64,000 nt of DNA from Neurospora tetraspora (lineage: Eukaryota > Ascomycota > Sordariomycetes > Sordariales > Sordariaceae). The notes under the pieces are model-generated. The model was not told the origin of the DNA. It did not search any database and saw only the letters and a program-made list of their open reading frames with translations. Every line of letters starts with the position of its first letter. Within the stretch, counting starts at the first letter, position 1. The stretch lies in assembly GCF_033439725.1 (NCBI RefSeq), contig NW_026944386.1, positions 2,604,001 through 2,668,000 of the forward strand, read 5' to 3'. The position numbers were made by a program, and so were the translations under genes. Below, piece after piece: positions 30,360 through 43,452 of this stretch.

Positions 30360-33300
30360 ATTCCGCGGCGAAACGGCATTTTGAGTGCCGGAGTCTGATC
30401 CCCTCTGTCGATCTTGTGTGAAGTGCATCCGGAGTACGACGTAGCAACGGTAGGTAGTGCCGCCAATTTCACCATAGAAACAACGCTGATGAGGTCTCGG
30501 AGTCTTTTAGTTCAGTAGCGACAACGGTGTTGACGGGTTTCCGTGTTCGTTGATTGGCTTTTGAAGTTGTGACCAGGTCGTTGAAGGAGATGTTGATTCT
30601 GCCAATGGAAGAGACAGGCAGGATACCCGGAGATAACAAACCCTACTTACCTGTAGCAGGCTAGCGACTGGATAAACAAGCGGGAAGCTATACGGTGTAG
30701 GAGTGCATCTCTTTGATGGAGCGGTGTTGATACCGATGATAAAGTTTGAGGCCTTGCAGTTGGTATCGCCAGTCCCGTTCTACTGCCGGTCTCGGTCCGG
30801 CGTGTTTGCTCACCGGTGCGCCTTCCGACTGATAAGGGCGTGTCCGCCGTTAAGGGGCCCGCCGACTCCGGAAGAAGCGGCCTGTCTCGGTGAGCTGGAC
30901 TGGCCCGGCCACCTTGGACGGTGTTTGCATTTGGGACAGTAGTGAAACCGTCGGTGTGAAGATCGGGGGCACGTCAACCGTCAATCATGGTCGATGGTCA
31001 ACAGAAGTTTATTCGCGCGGAGTATCTCCAACTGTGGTCCTCGGGTAGACCCGCGTGCTGCGTTGGGGTTGACGGTGGATGATAAAACATGTGATGTGCT
31101 CCGCGATTATCCGCATCTTATCTGGCGGGAAAGGGTAGACATGCAACTTGCATGGCATCAACGCTTGGCTTTCAAGCCGGCGCTTTAGGTCTGGCGGTCA
31201 GTGGATATCGCCAGCGTTTCTACCTGTGACCAGCCTGGCCTTATCTTACCCTACCCCTAAGAAGGCGCGTGCAAAGGAGACGACATTTTACTGGAGGAAG
31301 TCCGGAGGGCACGTTACCGGTATTGTTATCACCCCTTCCGTATCACCACAAGAACTAGCGGTCCGGAGGTGGGAGATGTTGACGATAACGGTGGACAGTA
31401 AGCGCCTTCAGGTGGTGTATCTCTAGTATCTCTAGGTACCTCCGTTTGCCAACGAGGCCGTCATGAGAGCTGGCTAAGGCGCACTTATGAGGGCCACACA
31501 TGTCGATATCTTGATTCTCATGGTAGTTTCAAAACAGGGCTTTCCGCAACGGGAGATTTCGGGCCAGCTTGATGACGCACCAATGCAGTCTCTCTTCGGT
31601 AGGTTACCGAGTTATCTTGGCCGCTTATTCAACTAGATAGGCGAATGGTAGGTTCGTGAAGGACAGAGTGAGTCACAGACATTGAGCGCTTGCCATAGCA
31701 CAGCCAGTCGGCCATGTGACGAATGACGCTCAGGTCTCGAGTTCAGGTCTCGAGTTCAGGTTTGAGTGTCTCTGTCCAACCATCCATCACAACCCGCAGC
31801 GCCCCGTTGTCCATGAAATCAATCGAATACGATAGCGACCTGAAAGCGATGCCTACACAAGAAGCCTATGGCTGTGTCCCAGGCACCTGGATTCAGGCAT
31901 CCAGTTCGAGTTCGCATAGGGCATGGCCAGTGTTGCGTCAACTTTACCAGGCCGCTGGGATATCTCGATTGTGGCTTGGGAATGGTGTCACAAATAGGAA
32001 AAAGTCACGACGGCGCCCACTTGCCCCCCAACTGTGGTCTCGAGATGCTCCCAGAAGCAGCAGCTGCAGCATCAAAACCCCCACAGACCGTGAGGCCGCC
32101 CCCACGTGCTGAGCGAGGTGCTGACCTGAGTGACAGCTCATCCCCAGATTTTCCCTTGCCGGAAGTGGCCCGCGGGTGCATTAGCTGAGCCACCCGTTTG
32201 ATTATGGAGTCGTTCTTCCTTTCTTCTGTTATCGATAGACACTTTGCTGTGTGCCGTTGCAAGTGACAGGTCGACCTGGCTGTCGACAAACTGACGTCGT
32301 TTATGGCACTGCGTAGAGTACCCGGAGTGGTCTGTTCGTTGAGCGGTTGAAATTGGACGGCGGCCGGGGAACATCAAGCGAGGCCAAAAAAGCAGCGAAA
32401 TCACAGTGCCGGAAGTCGCTCCGGCTGGCCGTCTTGTTTTCTCGGCACCGACCTGTCCAGCGGCAGTGCTGCCCTGGCGAGGTGCCCTGGAGGATTGGAC
32501 AAGGTGAACGATCTCGCACGCGGCGTGCGCGGTGACCTGTCGCTAATCTCGAGCTACACTCGCGTTACGGCTTCCGGGGACACCAATCCGGTCGGATACT
32601 TGTGGGAGCCATGCCCTTTTCTCCCACTCTCGCTCCAAAGGCCTCCCTCACTTATCCGCCCGACCGCCCGACACCGCCAGCGCATTCTCCCTGCCTCAGT
32701 TCTCCTTTCCTGCTGTAATACTAGCCTAGAGGCCTCTACTACACAGCCGGAGTAGTTAGGAGTTTCAGAGGCCAATAGAGTTCCTACGGGAGGCGTCGGG
32801 AAGTTGTTATCACAAGCTCGGCGAACGAATACGATAATGTCAAACATCATCAACCCCAGGTTTCCGGGACCTCTCTCAGCTCTCCGCGGCGGACACAGCT
32901 GATGAAAAGCAAGGCGAACGCGTTCCAGCTCTTGCAGATGATTCCAGACTTGCCAGGCTAGGAAGCTCGCCAGCGTTCGCCAACGCTCGCTTAAAAGTCT
33001 GTGAGGACGCCATTTCCCAAGTGCTCGGGTCCTAATTACGCAGATGTCCGCAGGGGACCCGGCCCCATCTGAGATGTTTGAAGTTTGATGCCCTCCCCAT
33101 GGCTCCTTTTGAGGAAAAGGAAACAGAGCCGGTGGCCGCGGCGACAAGGCTGCTGGTCGAAGCCCGGCCGCGGGGCTATTCCGCCGTTGTAACAAAACGC
33201 AAAACTGGAGCCCTTCTTCGGGCCTTCCATGCTTCTAACACAGTAGCGTTGTCATCCAAGGCATAAGCGAGGACCAGGGATCCTGTTCTCCCCCGTTCCC

Positions 33301-35980
33301 CGATGCCTGTCCGCCGTGAATGCCTTCCTCTTTCGGTCAAGGTTTCCTTTTTGTCTTATCGAGCTCGTTACGGTATGTCCGCCATGCCCTGTCGCGGGAA
33401 CGGTCGGTGGTCGCGGCCACGGTGAGCTCAAGCACACGTTCAAGGTAAACGGTGAGAGATGGAAGCAAAATGTGAAACTCGAATTGTTGTAGTGTAGTTG
33501 TAGTGTACACTAGAAAAACACCGGAAACACAGAGGATCTCTGACAACAAACCAGAATAGAAACGATAATAACCCGGCGATTTGGAACGATCGACACGACA
33601 ATCTGCGAACCTTCTCCGAGAAAAGGGCAATTAGAGGTCTGTGCAGGCACATGACTCGGGCAATGTACGAGACGCTCTGTTGGCACTCAGGACACTGTAG
33701 TGAGTGCCCGTTTTCCCCGGATTTTCAGATGGCTGTCTCATCAGCATCAGATGAACGGCGATATGCTCTCAGATAGCCGAAACGGGATATAAAAACGCGG
33801 TATAAACGCGAGATTAGTTCTCAGAGACCACAGGGGGATGTGTCAAGGGATGTGCGTTTTTGTCCTCTCTGGCATCCAGATACGGACGACACGTTCACTG
33901 ACGTCCTCACCGTTAACACCCAATGCAAAGATCAACAAAATTAAGCTTTGACCTTATTTTAGCGGATCGACCCTTCCGATGCTCCCCGTGGCTCCCCATT
34001 CGTCGAGTTGGCCCCTTTCCTTCTCATCGGATTCGCTTGCCAATTTAACGGATGGTGGATCCAGATGCCCACCGTTACTCCGACCGAAATGCGTGCGACG
34101 GCGAGACGGATGCAGCTCCCGGGTTCCAAACCCTTGGGCATCCGTCGCCAATTCCAGACTTTTCATGAAGCTGGGCCCAACAACACCCCAACAGGCCCTG
34201 ACGGTGGATGTGGTGGATGTTCCCGTGAAGCAAGTGCAAAATTTTCTTCTCTCCTTTCCCTCCAATTCCGCACTGACTGCTACGGTACCAGAGCGACAGG
34301 ACAGGGCTCAGGGCGGAAGAAGAACCGGTTGAATTGCTGATTGGACCGCGGATGTTGGGCATCAGTGTTGATCGATAACCGTCTCAATTAGCCCGGTCCA
34401 CTATTGGAGATGTTTTGTTTTTCGACTCTCCAATATTAGCCCAATCACAAAAACGGAATTACATCGACACTTACACCCACACAAACACGGCCCTGGCAAA
34501 ATACCAACAGCGTTACAGCAAAGCAAGGTGGTGATGGTGATGGGAATAACATCAACTAGAAAAAAAAGGCGGTCAAAACTGCGGCCGGGCAGCAGTTAGC
34601 CAGGGCTCTCCAGGCCAGCCAGCCAGCCAGAGACAGCAGCCAACGCACCGGAAGTGTGCAGGTTGCGTCATTCACTTTTTCGCACGTCAACCAGTTTCAA
34701 GTTTCAAAAAGATTTTACGGGCTTGCTTGCTGGATTCTGACAGGCTGTCCTGACCTTGGCGCCGCCCGTGAGTTGTTATACATCATCAATCATACATGCA
34801 CCGTATGCAGCATGTGCAGCATTGGAAAATTTTTATCAGATGCATAGGCAATGTACCGACAGTAGCGTGCGTCCGTTGACGGTTATCCGTCCCAAGCACT
34901 GTCGCAGTCGCAGCGCCGTTCCGACTCCTGTATTTTTACATTTACTCGGCAAACCGATCACCAACGGGACCGAGACCGGCGGAACCAACGGAACCGGGAC
35001 GGGAATGTGGATACCGTATGGGGAACGGTGAAAACCCGGATTCGATACGGCCCAACGGCGGGTTCTAACACGCAAACACGCCTTGTTTCCGGATCGGGAC
35101 TCACGGGGGTAAAACATTAAAACACGGAAAACGGTAACTGATCCCATACACTTTCCATCTTTAGATGGGCCCCATCAATCCGACATTTTGCTATACGAAG
35201 TCGAGTGGTGCCCGACGGCGACGACGACGACGATGAAAATAAATCCCGAATCGGTCCCGAATAGCATCAAAATAAATCAACCCCCGCGACGGGAAACGGT
35301 AACCAAGTGGGAGTCTCCCTCACCAAGCCCCTCACCAGCCTGAATACATACATATGTAGCCCAAGTGGGAGACCCTTAATTTAATGTGGGATGAAACACA
35401 ACCAACCCTCGTTAAGCAACCGGAACCGGACTTTCTCTCAGTGACCACAATTCCGCACTACACTACAAACCATCGCCGAGCCATCGCCGAGAAAAAAAAA
35501 AGCCACGAGGATGCGTGATAAGCGAGCCTCTCTGCCCCTCTTCTCCTCCCCCGCGACAAGGAGAGGCCGGCGACCATCATACATAGGTAACCAGGACCAC
35601 GGTCATTGATTCCGTCTCGCGGAAGAGCCGGAAGATGTGGAAAGGGAAGGGTATGGATTTCAGGAGTCCCATGAATTCAATCTCAACCCACTCAAGGTGA
35701 GGCTGAGGGGGCCTCCACATCATCTCCGCGCTATCCCGAGAAGAGGCATTTGTGGTGAAAAAGAGACCCCTATTTTGGACACAACTGAAGAAGGCATTAC
35801 CGCAAACCATTTTGCAGTGCATGACGGAGGTCTCTCCGATCTTCTGGATAATCGTTTTCCCTTCAGGACCTTCACAGCGAGGCTCTGTATCCCCACAAAA
35901 ATCTCACTTTCCCGAACTGAACGGAGCGGAATTGTAGCACGAGCCACGCGAGCCATGACATCCATGCCATGAACACCGAG
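30360..35980. other. Gene-poor stretch, part 2 (5.6 kb)
   Basis: No convincing gene is present. The longest frame (32554-33195, minus, 213 codons) is Arg/Pro/Gly-rich without any domain and is not called. Small features include a 13-bp tandem repeat (CAGGTCTCGAGTT twice) at 31731-31756, a short hairpin with 8-bp stem at 33682-33708, and a CCAG repeat near 34615-34630. Confidence 0.4.
31731..31756. repeat. Two tandem 13-bp units
   Basis: CAGGTCTCGAGTT is repeated twice head to tail, followed by a partial third copy (CAGGTTTGAG). It lies in non-coding DNA. Confidence 0.85.
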
Positions 35981-36537
35981 GGCGCGTTCCAATTTTCGAC
36001 TATGGTATCCGTTTCCCATATAAAAATGATCCTTGTTGTTGATATGCAGTTGATCACACTGCATATTGCGCTAGAGAAGGCACTTAGGACCTCGAGAAGT
36101 ACCAATTCGACCAGGGAGCCCTGTAACCCCTCTGTAACCCCCCTGTAATCGACCTATCGCTTGCATGAGGCCTTGTTGTCTTCCTAAAAGGGTATCGTGA
36201 GATACCAAGAGTTATTAATCAGAAAACACAAAAAAAAGCTGCTTTTTTGCCGTTGATCGATGATATCTCCACCACTTTTTCCTGTACCCCTTAACGATCT
36301 GAGTCACCGATACTTTGAACTCGTGGCTATCGAATGCAGCCCTTTTTTTCCATTTCTGAATACCTTCAAAATTCGACCAAATCGAACTCAAAGTTCCAAC
36401 CCCTGTAGCGCCAAGGCCAGGCTTGGCTCGAGCTTGGCAAAGGGTACAAGAGGCCCCCTGTGAAAGGCTGCATATTTGGCTTTGTACACGGATCAACAGA
36501 ACGGATACCATGGTCGAAAATTGGAACGCGCCCCGAG
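35976..36537. mobile_element. TIR element C (552 bp, 33-bp TIRs, 5-bp duplication)
   Basis: The left end 35981-36013 and right end 36500-36532 are inverted repeats of 33 bp with one mismatch, beginning GGCGCGTTCCAATTTTCGAC. The five bases CCGAG flank the element directly on both sides (35976-35980 and 36533-36537), consistent with a 5-bp target-site duplication. Inside the left end is a perfect 9-bp-stem hairpin (36042-36066). There is no long coding frame, so it should be a non-autonomous DNA transposon. The 5-bp duplication is unlike pogo (TA), so the superfamily is unclear. Confidence 0.8.
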
Positions 36538-36905
36538 TGAACACCGTAACGAAAGAAGAAGAACGAAAGGAGGAGTGAGACTCTCTCCACATGAGACTTT
36601 CTCTCCACATTGATATCCGACCAGAGACCGTTAGGGGTCCCGTTAGGGTCAGATCAGAACGGAATGTCGTTATTGATGATATTCGATCCGTCGTGGTTGT
36701 TGCTTTTTACAGCTTCACTTCTCGTGGGCTAACAATTATCACTGTTCAGGGTAGGGTAGCCAATGATGATGATGAACCACGGCGATCTCGAGATCTAGAA
36801 TCTCAGCTCTGGTTCTCTTAATGTCAGTTTGGGCTAAATGGATAAAAAACGTATCCATCCCACTCTTGAGCCGCAAAGCAACATGAACCTCTCATACGGG
36901 GGCTG

Positions 36906-36927
36906 TGTGCGTGTGTGTGTGTGTGTT
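36906..36927. repeat. GT microsatellite
   Basis: An almost pure run of GT dinucleotides in non-coding DNA. Confidence 0.8.
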
Positions 36928-38931
36928 GTTCAGAGTCTGGTGTCCCTGATAGGTAAGTAATCGAATATGGATGTGGCTCACTCATCAGATTCAGAGATCG
37001 GAGCATGGGAAATCGTAGCCTAATGCACCCCAGATGGTGTCAGTGCCGACAAAGTTGTTGTGTAAGTGTCAACCTTGGGTACCTAAAACATAATCATTGG
37101 GCTACATACATTTCTTCTTGTATCACCGTGACATTCCTACCACCACCTACCATACTGTCGTATCGTATATTTACAAGGGCACAGTCAGACGCAGACGAGC
37201 TTTACATAGGTACACACATACCTCTATGTATATCATAGTAAGCAATAAAGCTCGGGGCCGCACAATGACTGACTGACACAACCACCGCAAACTCGCCGTT
37301 CAGTAGGTGGCTGTGCTCACTACAATCCTACAATCTCCCCGGTGTTTCCCCAGATTTGACTGTGCTCCCGTGTAAGTAAGTGCTGATGACGATGATTAAA
37401 TGACGGACATACAGAAAGCGGTGTCCATGCCGGTGGTGAGTAAACCTCGCCTCGCTGAGTCACTCACGCGGTCCTCCCTTCCCTTCGTTTCCATGGCTTC
37501 TATATGTAACGAAGTATTTTGTGCCCCAGACTTTCCCATGTCCGTCATCCATCCCGTCCTTCCAACGGGCGGCGGAAACGGGAGGAAGGGATGGCGATTC
37601 CATACATGGCGATGTTAGAAGGGAGAGGGATAAAATTGGAGGGACTGTAACACAAACCACACAAACACTTAACACTCAAACATCGCCCAGGCCAAATTTG
37701 GACTACATATGCCAACGGAAACGGTGATGATGGTGGGATTGGTGGGATAGTGCCGTGGGATGGATGGTGGGATAAAACCAAGACAAACAATCCGGGGTAA
37801 TATGTACGGATCCGGGTATTATTCAGGAAGCGGAAAACGGACAGACGGTTACGGCTGCTTGGCATTCAACTCCATCCGTCCAGAAGAGACAATTCAAAAT
37901 GGAGACGGAGAACAAATGGGAGACAGCCCGCCTCGCCCAGCCGCTCAGCAGCCCCCCAAAATCCAAACTGGCCGTGACATCCCTGCCATCAAAAAAGCAA
38001 GCCCCGTCGATCCCGCAATCATAGCAGCATCCACCGCCATCGTGGAGGTTGTCAGAAGTGTCAGAACCTGCAGTGCAGCTGTCAGTGTGTCTCGAACCCG
38101 CCTACCGCCTAACGCCAGCCGCGACGGCCCAAATCGAATCGAAACGCCCGGACGTCGAATCTAGCCCAAAAGCGGCGCGCCGGGGCCGAAGGGAACGGCG
38201 GTGATAGATGCGGGAGCGATAGTTTTTCTACGTTTTGGTTTGGTGCTGTAGATGTGCTGTAGGTGTGTGTCTCAAACAGAGCGACAGAAACGGTGTGGTC
38301 GTTGTGAGTGTGAATGGTAATGCATCGTACATCGTAGCGCGATGCATCGCATCGGTCACCTGTGGTGTTTTCAGCCAAAAAGACAAGCCAGCCCTATGAA
38401 ACAGTTGGTGTGTTTGTGTGGGTGTGTGATGCGGTGTATCGTATCGATGGGTGTGAGTGGTGTTGTGGCAAAGGTCTTGTGTGCACTTTTAGTGCATTGT
38501 GTTGCTACTGAAGGTAGGCCAGTTGTAGAGACGGAATTTACAGGTGGTGATATTTTTTGGTGGTTCACGATAGGGTCAGTGATACGTGAGTGTGATAGTG
38601 GTGAGATGATATCAAATTAGATACTGCATTAACAGCTAATACGGAAGTTCTGGGAGCTATTAGATAGTATATGAACGGGGTGCTTCTGGTTCATTTCAGT
38701 GAAGAACAATGTTAATGTACTCAAAAAGAACTCATCCATCTCAAACGCTCCAAGCCTCTCACCACAGAAACACGACGCGAATGCACTCACTTGTTGGACT
38801 ACCTAGAAAGGAGATAACTTAAAGAATAGGTATCCACTCTCCTTGAATTCGTAGGGCTGCTCCGTTTCCTCTCACGAGCTACGGGGCAGTGATGGTAGGT
38901 AGGTAGCCCATCGCAATGAGGTGACCCCTTA

Positions 38932-38954
38932 TCGTCGTCGTCGTCGTCGTCGTT
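38932..38954. repeat. CGT trinucleotide microsatellite
   Basis: A run of seven to eight CGT units in non-coding DNA. Confidence 0.85.
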
Positions 38955-40340
38955 GTTATCACGACTTCTTCCCCTGGGCACCCCCGGCTCCGGAAGCTTC
39001 TTCCACAATCTCAACGTTATTCTGGGAGCCGTTATTCTCAACGCTCTCCAACGGCTTTCAGCTGCTCATCCAACGTTGTTCTCTCTCGCCAGCAAGCCTC
39101 ACATGTCAGCACAGCAAACCCGTGCAGACAGGGGAGATTCGCTACGACTCCTTGCCGTATCAGGTAGTCGTTTGCGAAGACCCACCAACTTCCCAAGATT
39201 AAATGCTACGCCATAAGAAAGGAGATCTGAGAATCATAAGCATCACAAGCAAGGAGAAAAATGACAGGCGCCAGGGCAAGCAACGCATGGCTATCCGAGA
39301 CGTGATTGCCAGATTTGTCGTTTCGAAGACAGGAGTGCGTGGTGCTGTTAAAAACAACGGGGAGTAACGGGGAGCCGTTGCCGGGCGGGTCCTCTGCGGT
39401 GAAGGCCCGGGGTAGTCAGCATGACGTCGCGACTTTCGCGAAACTCTTGAAGGAGGGATCATTTTGATCACCGTTCGTGCATCAGCGTTGCCGTTCAATT
39501 GTTCGTGTCGACTCCTCCTCCGACGACCCCCGACCCCCGCTTTCTCAGCCCCGGACCGGCCCCATTCCTTTCTCAGCAGCCGTTTTCACGGGCGGGCGGG
39601 ATGGCCCTTGGGCTGACTGCTGACGGAGTATGGTGGTGTGTGCTGTCCCCGTTTCTTGGCATCGACGAACATCACCACCACCTCCGCTGCTCCGCACCTC
39701 CGCAAACTTAAACCGCCAACCGCGGGACCCCGTTTTAATCGATTTTGATCAAGAACGGGCTGCGGGCACTAAGAAGATGCGCGCAATGCAGGCTCTGCTT
39801 GAACTCCAGATTTCCACTTCTCCGTCCGGCGTGGTCCATGCGGGAGAGGATACACTTAGATCGCGGGTATGCGATGATGCCCAGAGATGGAGTCAAAACT
39901 TTTGAAACACGGACCACAACAAGCTGCAAGACTGCCGTAGCTACAGTAGTACGGGGTAAACTAGTGTGGTAGCAAGTTTGAGGTTTCGCGGATAACCTCA
40001 TTTTTTTCGGCTCAGTAGGTGAGAAAAAGCTTTTCTTTGCGGTGCACCGGCGCCTTTCGCCAATGCCAACGCCAACGACACCTGCTATATAAAGCTAGAG
40101 GCGGGCGGGATGCGAGGGTACGGTGAGGGTGCATTGGGGGTTGTTCAGTTTGTTGGGGAGATAGCGTCAGCGGCGCGACGGCCTGATGCCTCACCTTTTT
40201 ACCGGTAGGGCCAGCTCAGCGAAAGATATTGTTGATATCGTGAGTGTGAAGCGCACACCGCATCGCGCGCGCGCTGAAAAACGAGTTTTGCGCTGGTCGT
40301 GCATCTGTTGGTAACCAACCGCAAAGACAGGAGCCTAAAC

Positions 40341-40363
40341 CAGCCAGCCAGCCAGCCAGCCAT
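40341..40363. repeat. CCAG tetranucleotide repeat
   Basis: Five to six head-to-tail units of CCAG. The same word also repeats near 23270-23282 and 34615-34630, so it is a common simple repeat in this genome rather than a site-specific signal. Confidence 0.8.
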
Positions 40364-42387
40364 TCCTCGCCGTCCGTATTGTTGAGATGAAACCCCGATC
40401 TGGGGGAGGCTTTTGCCCTCTGTTTTTTTTTGCGGTTTTGGATGTAGGTGAGGTGGTCACGATGGCTTCATACCGGAGGCCAACCAACGGACCAACTCCC
40501 CCTGACCAGCAAGCCAGCAACGCAACAACGACAACAACAACCGTTTTCTCCATCCGTTTACATACGAGCACGAAGCACCGCACTATTTACCGCGTATAGC
40601 AGCCGCGCGACAGGTCTCTTTGTCGATGTGCGCAAGGGCAAGTTTTTGTCGCGAGTACGTAAAAAGAAAGGGCACCCGTACCCGAGCCTACTCTTTCTCT
40701 ACTCTCGATATATCAGATTTCATCCCAGATCCAGCCAACCGGAAGCGACGCGACAGAAGCCTGGAGTGCTGGAGAAGCAAGGGCAAGTTCCCAAATTGGG
40801 AATGACATGGCCCCAAAACAAGCAAAATAAGCTTTTTCTTGTTTGTGTGATACTGACAGATGTATGGGGGTCGTTTTGCTTGCTTGCTTTTTTATCCCAC
40901 GAAAATCATGGGGTCGCTAGCAAACCAATTCATAACTGAACCCGCCGCAGGTTGGTCCGTATCCAAATGTACACAACAACGGTATCGTACTCGCCCTGTG
41001 AAAACAACAGCTTGAAAATAGAAACGGTGTGGTGTGGAAGTGTGCATATGGTGTGGGCGGAATGTTGCTTTTTTGGCCGCCCACACGCTTCTTCCCCTAC
41101 GCATCTCATTTCAGGCGGTGAGGGTGCGTTTCTTCTTTTTGTGACGGATGCTGCTTCATTCAAAGCAACGTGAATGATACCTCCCACCAACCGGTCCGCT
41201 GGAGTCGCGAGACGCGAGACACACGAAAAACGGAGGTATTTAAGGGGGTTAATAGGAAGGGAAACGGTTCGGGGAACGGTTTGCAACTGACAGGCACTGA
41301 CAGCCAGTTTAGGCCGGGGTTATGACTCGCGATGACTCTCGACCACCCATGCCGGCCAAAGAGAACGGTGATTTTATGGGATGAACGTTTACCCTGGACG
41401 CGGAACCTTGACCGTCTCGACTGTTTTTACCCTGGAGTCCGGAATGGGGGCCATGGTGCCGCGGGCCTTGTTCCCATTGATGCCAGATGGAGTCTTCCTT
41501 GCCGTCTTTCTTCTTCCCCGTCGTCCCCGTTCGTCTCCGTTCATGCCCGTGGCAGCAGCCAGCCCTGATCGGTTCCGTTCTTCGGGGAGCGAACGGTTCA
41601 CCGACTGGTACGCAAACGGTACATTCCGCTCTACACATCCTATTTATCCTGTTATCCCTTCATTCCCAAGAGCCCGGGCGCGCGACACTAACTTACAGGG
41701 CTTCCATGACCCATGAGGAATAGCATCTCTTGATGAGATTAAAGAAGGCGGAGAGAGGAGGGAGATCTAGGGCGCCCCAGGGCTGCGGAACCGTAGGCAC
41801 GTCCGGTCCGGAGGTGTCTCCTGCTCATGTTCGTTATGCGCATTGCGAATGAATGGCCGACAATGACTCCGCAATCTAGGTGGTGTCTCTTGTGCTCAGC
41901 CACCATGGGGAGCGCGCCTCTTGACTCGCTCGCTGGCTATCATGGTTCTCGGTTCCAGGGCCATCCAGAGGCTTCAGTTGGCTGAGCACCGATGGTGTGT
42001 CGCCCAATTGCCCACCGACGGTGACTGCAATGACTGCAATGTGCCACCGGTATCACCATGACCGACGGTGTAGCAGCTGTAGTTAGCGGCCAAACTAGGT
42101 AATCATGGTGAAACGGACGTATCGGGATGCGTTGTTAGGGCTCGAGGGCAAAGGCGGTCAGGAACGCTGGCAGAGGACACCGCAAGTTGTAGCGACTCAG
42201 CGACGAGAGCAGCGTGCGTGAAGCGTTGGAGCGTGCATGGTGTCCGTCTCGTTTGTCTGGATTGTCCATGCGCGTGGGGGAGGGAGAGGGAAACAAACTT
42301 GAACATGGAACGGAACCGGTCCGGGCGTTCCCTCACTAACACGGTCGGGTGCCAATCCGGGGCATGGAAATTCGAGAAACGGCCGTC

Positions 42388-42420
42388 ACATTCACATTCA
42401 CATTCACATTCACATTCACT
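42388..42420. repeat. ATTCAC hexanucleotide repeat
   Basis: Five or more head-to-tail copies of the hexamer CATTCA in phase, ending in CTCTC. It lies in non-coding DNA. Confidence 0.85.
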
Positions 42421-43452
42421 CTCAAATGATTGCCGCCCAGGCCCATGATGGACTGGTCAGTTGTCACTTTGGTTCGGTCCCGTCACTGTCGTTTGCGCCG
42501 TCTTGTTGTTTGGCGCCATAGCGCCCAGACTCATCCCGTCGTTTTCTTTGGCCGTCATGGCTGTCTTACCCCAGGCCTGGGCCTTTGATAGCTGATAACA
42601 GCCCGAGATAGGCTGGTGCTTGTTGATGCCCCAGTGATGCCCCGCGGCGTTCCAGCCAAAGAGGGCAGCTGGTCGAGAGATACAGCCGGTACTAGGTATG
42701 TACAGCCCCCAGCACAGCACTGGTGCCCAGGCAAACCGCTGGTATCGCAAGAACCCAAAGGCACCAAAGGCATGGCGGGATGTCAATGACTCTTTTCTTC
42801 TGGCATCCCACGGAAAAGTACCCGGTCTGGGCAAATCCTTTCTGACTGGTGACTGGTAACCCAAATGTATTGTCTGCTTCCGTTAAGTGATTTCCCGTAA
42901 TTCCGCGCGCCCTGTCTTTCTCCTGTCGCGGTTACAGGTCCCGTTTCCGTTATTGCGGCCTGGGTGTGGGTTGCCGGGGTACATGTCGAGGTACGTACCT
43001 GTGGAGTGTGGACTTTTGGCAGGGCATGGGTCCGGGTGCAGTGCCGTTGTTGTTGTTGTTCCGCTTGTTGGGCACACCCCCTGTCGCCCTTCCGTTTTCC
43101 TGTGTTCCGGCCAGGGAGGGAGGAAAAGCCAGGAAACGAGAGACATGGGCACGAAATTCACCTGCCCCATGGTACCCACGGTACCCACGGCATCCTGTTT
43201 CCTGGGACGTACCCTTGACACATATCTCTGCCCGCCCCTGCCCTTGTTCCCCAGCTTCCTGCTTTTGCTTCCCAGAGTTCACGAGATATAAGAAACTCAC
43301 ATCCCCATCTCATGGTTACCTTCAGCCCAACTTGTATCGACAACAATCCGATATCCACATCATCAACACATCTCATCATCGACTGATCAGCAACAAGCAT
43401 CCACTTGGACAATCGACTACTACTACTTTTTCAGAAAACAACAACAGCAACA

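Larger units (their letters stand above)
36538..43452. other. Gene-poor stretch, part 3 (6.9 kb), upstream of the Ser-rich gene
   Basis: No convincing gene is present. The last few hundred bases form the promoter and leader of the gene starting at 43453: a TATA-like word (GATATAAG) lies at 43285-43292, and a tandem GGTACCCAC pair at 43171-43188. Simple repeats include GT (near 36906-36927), CGT (near 38933-38953), CAGC (near 40342-40362) and ATTCAC (near 42390-42418). Confidence 0.4.

Noticed and set aside
32554-33195. 213-codon minus-strand ORF in the gene-poor stretch
   Set aside because: Arg/Pro/Gly-rich random-looking product with no recognisable motif or introns.
33682-33708. Hairpin with 8-bp stem followed by Ts, terminator-like
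   Set aside because: Bacterial-type terminators do not apply to a fungal nuclear genome, and no pol III promoter precedes it.
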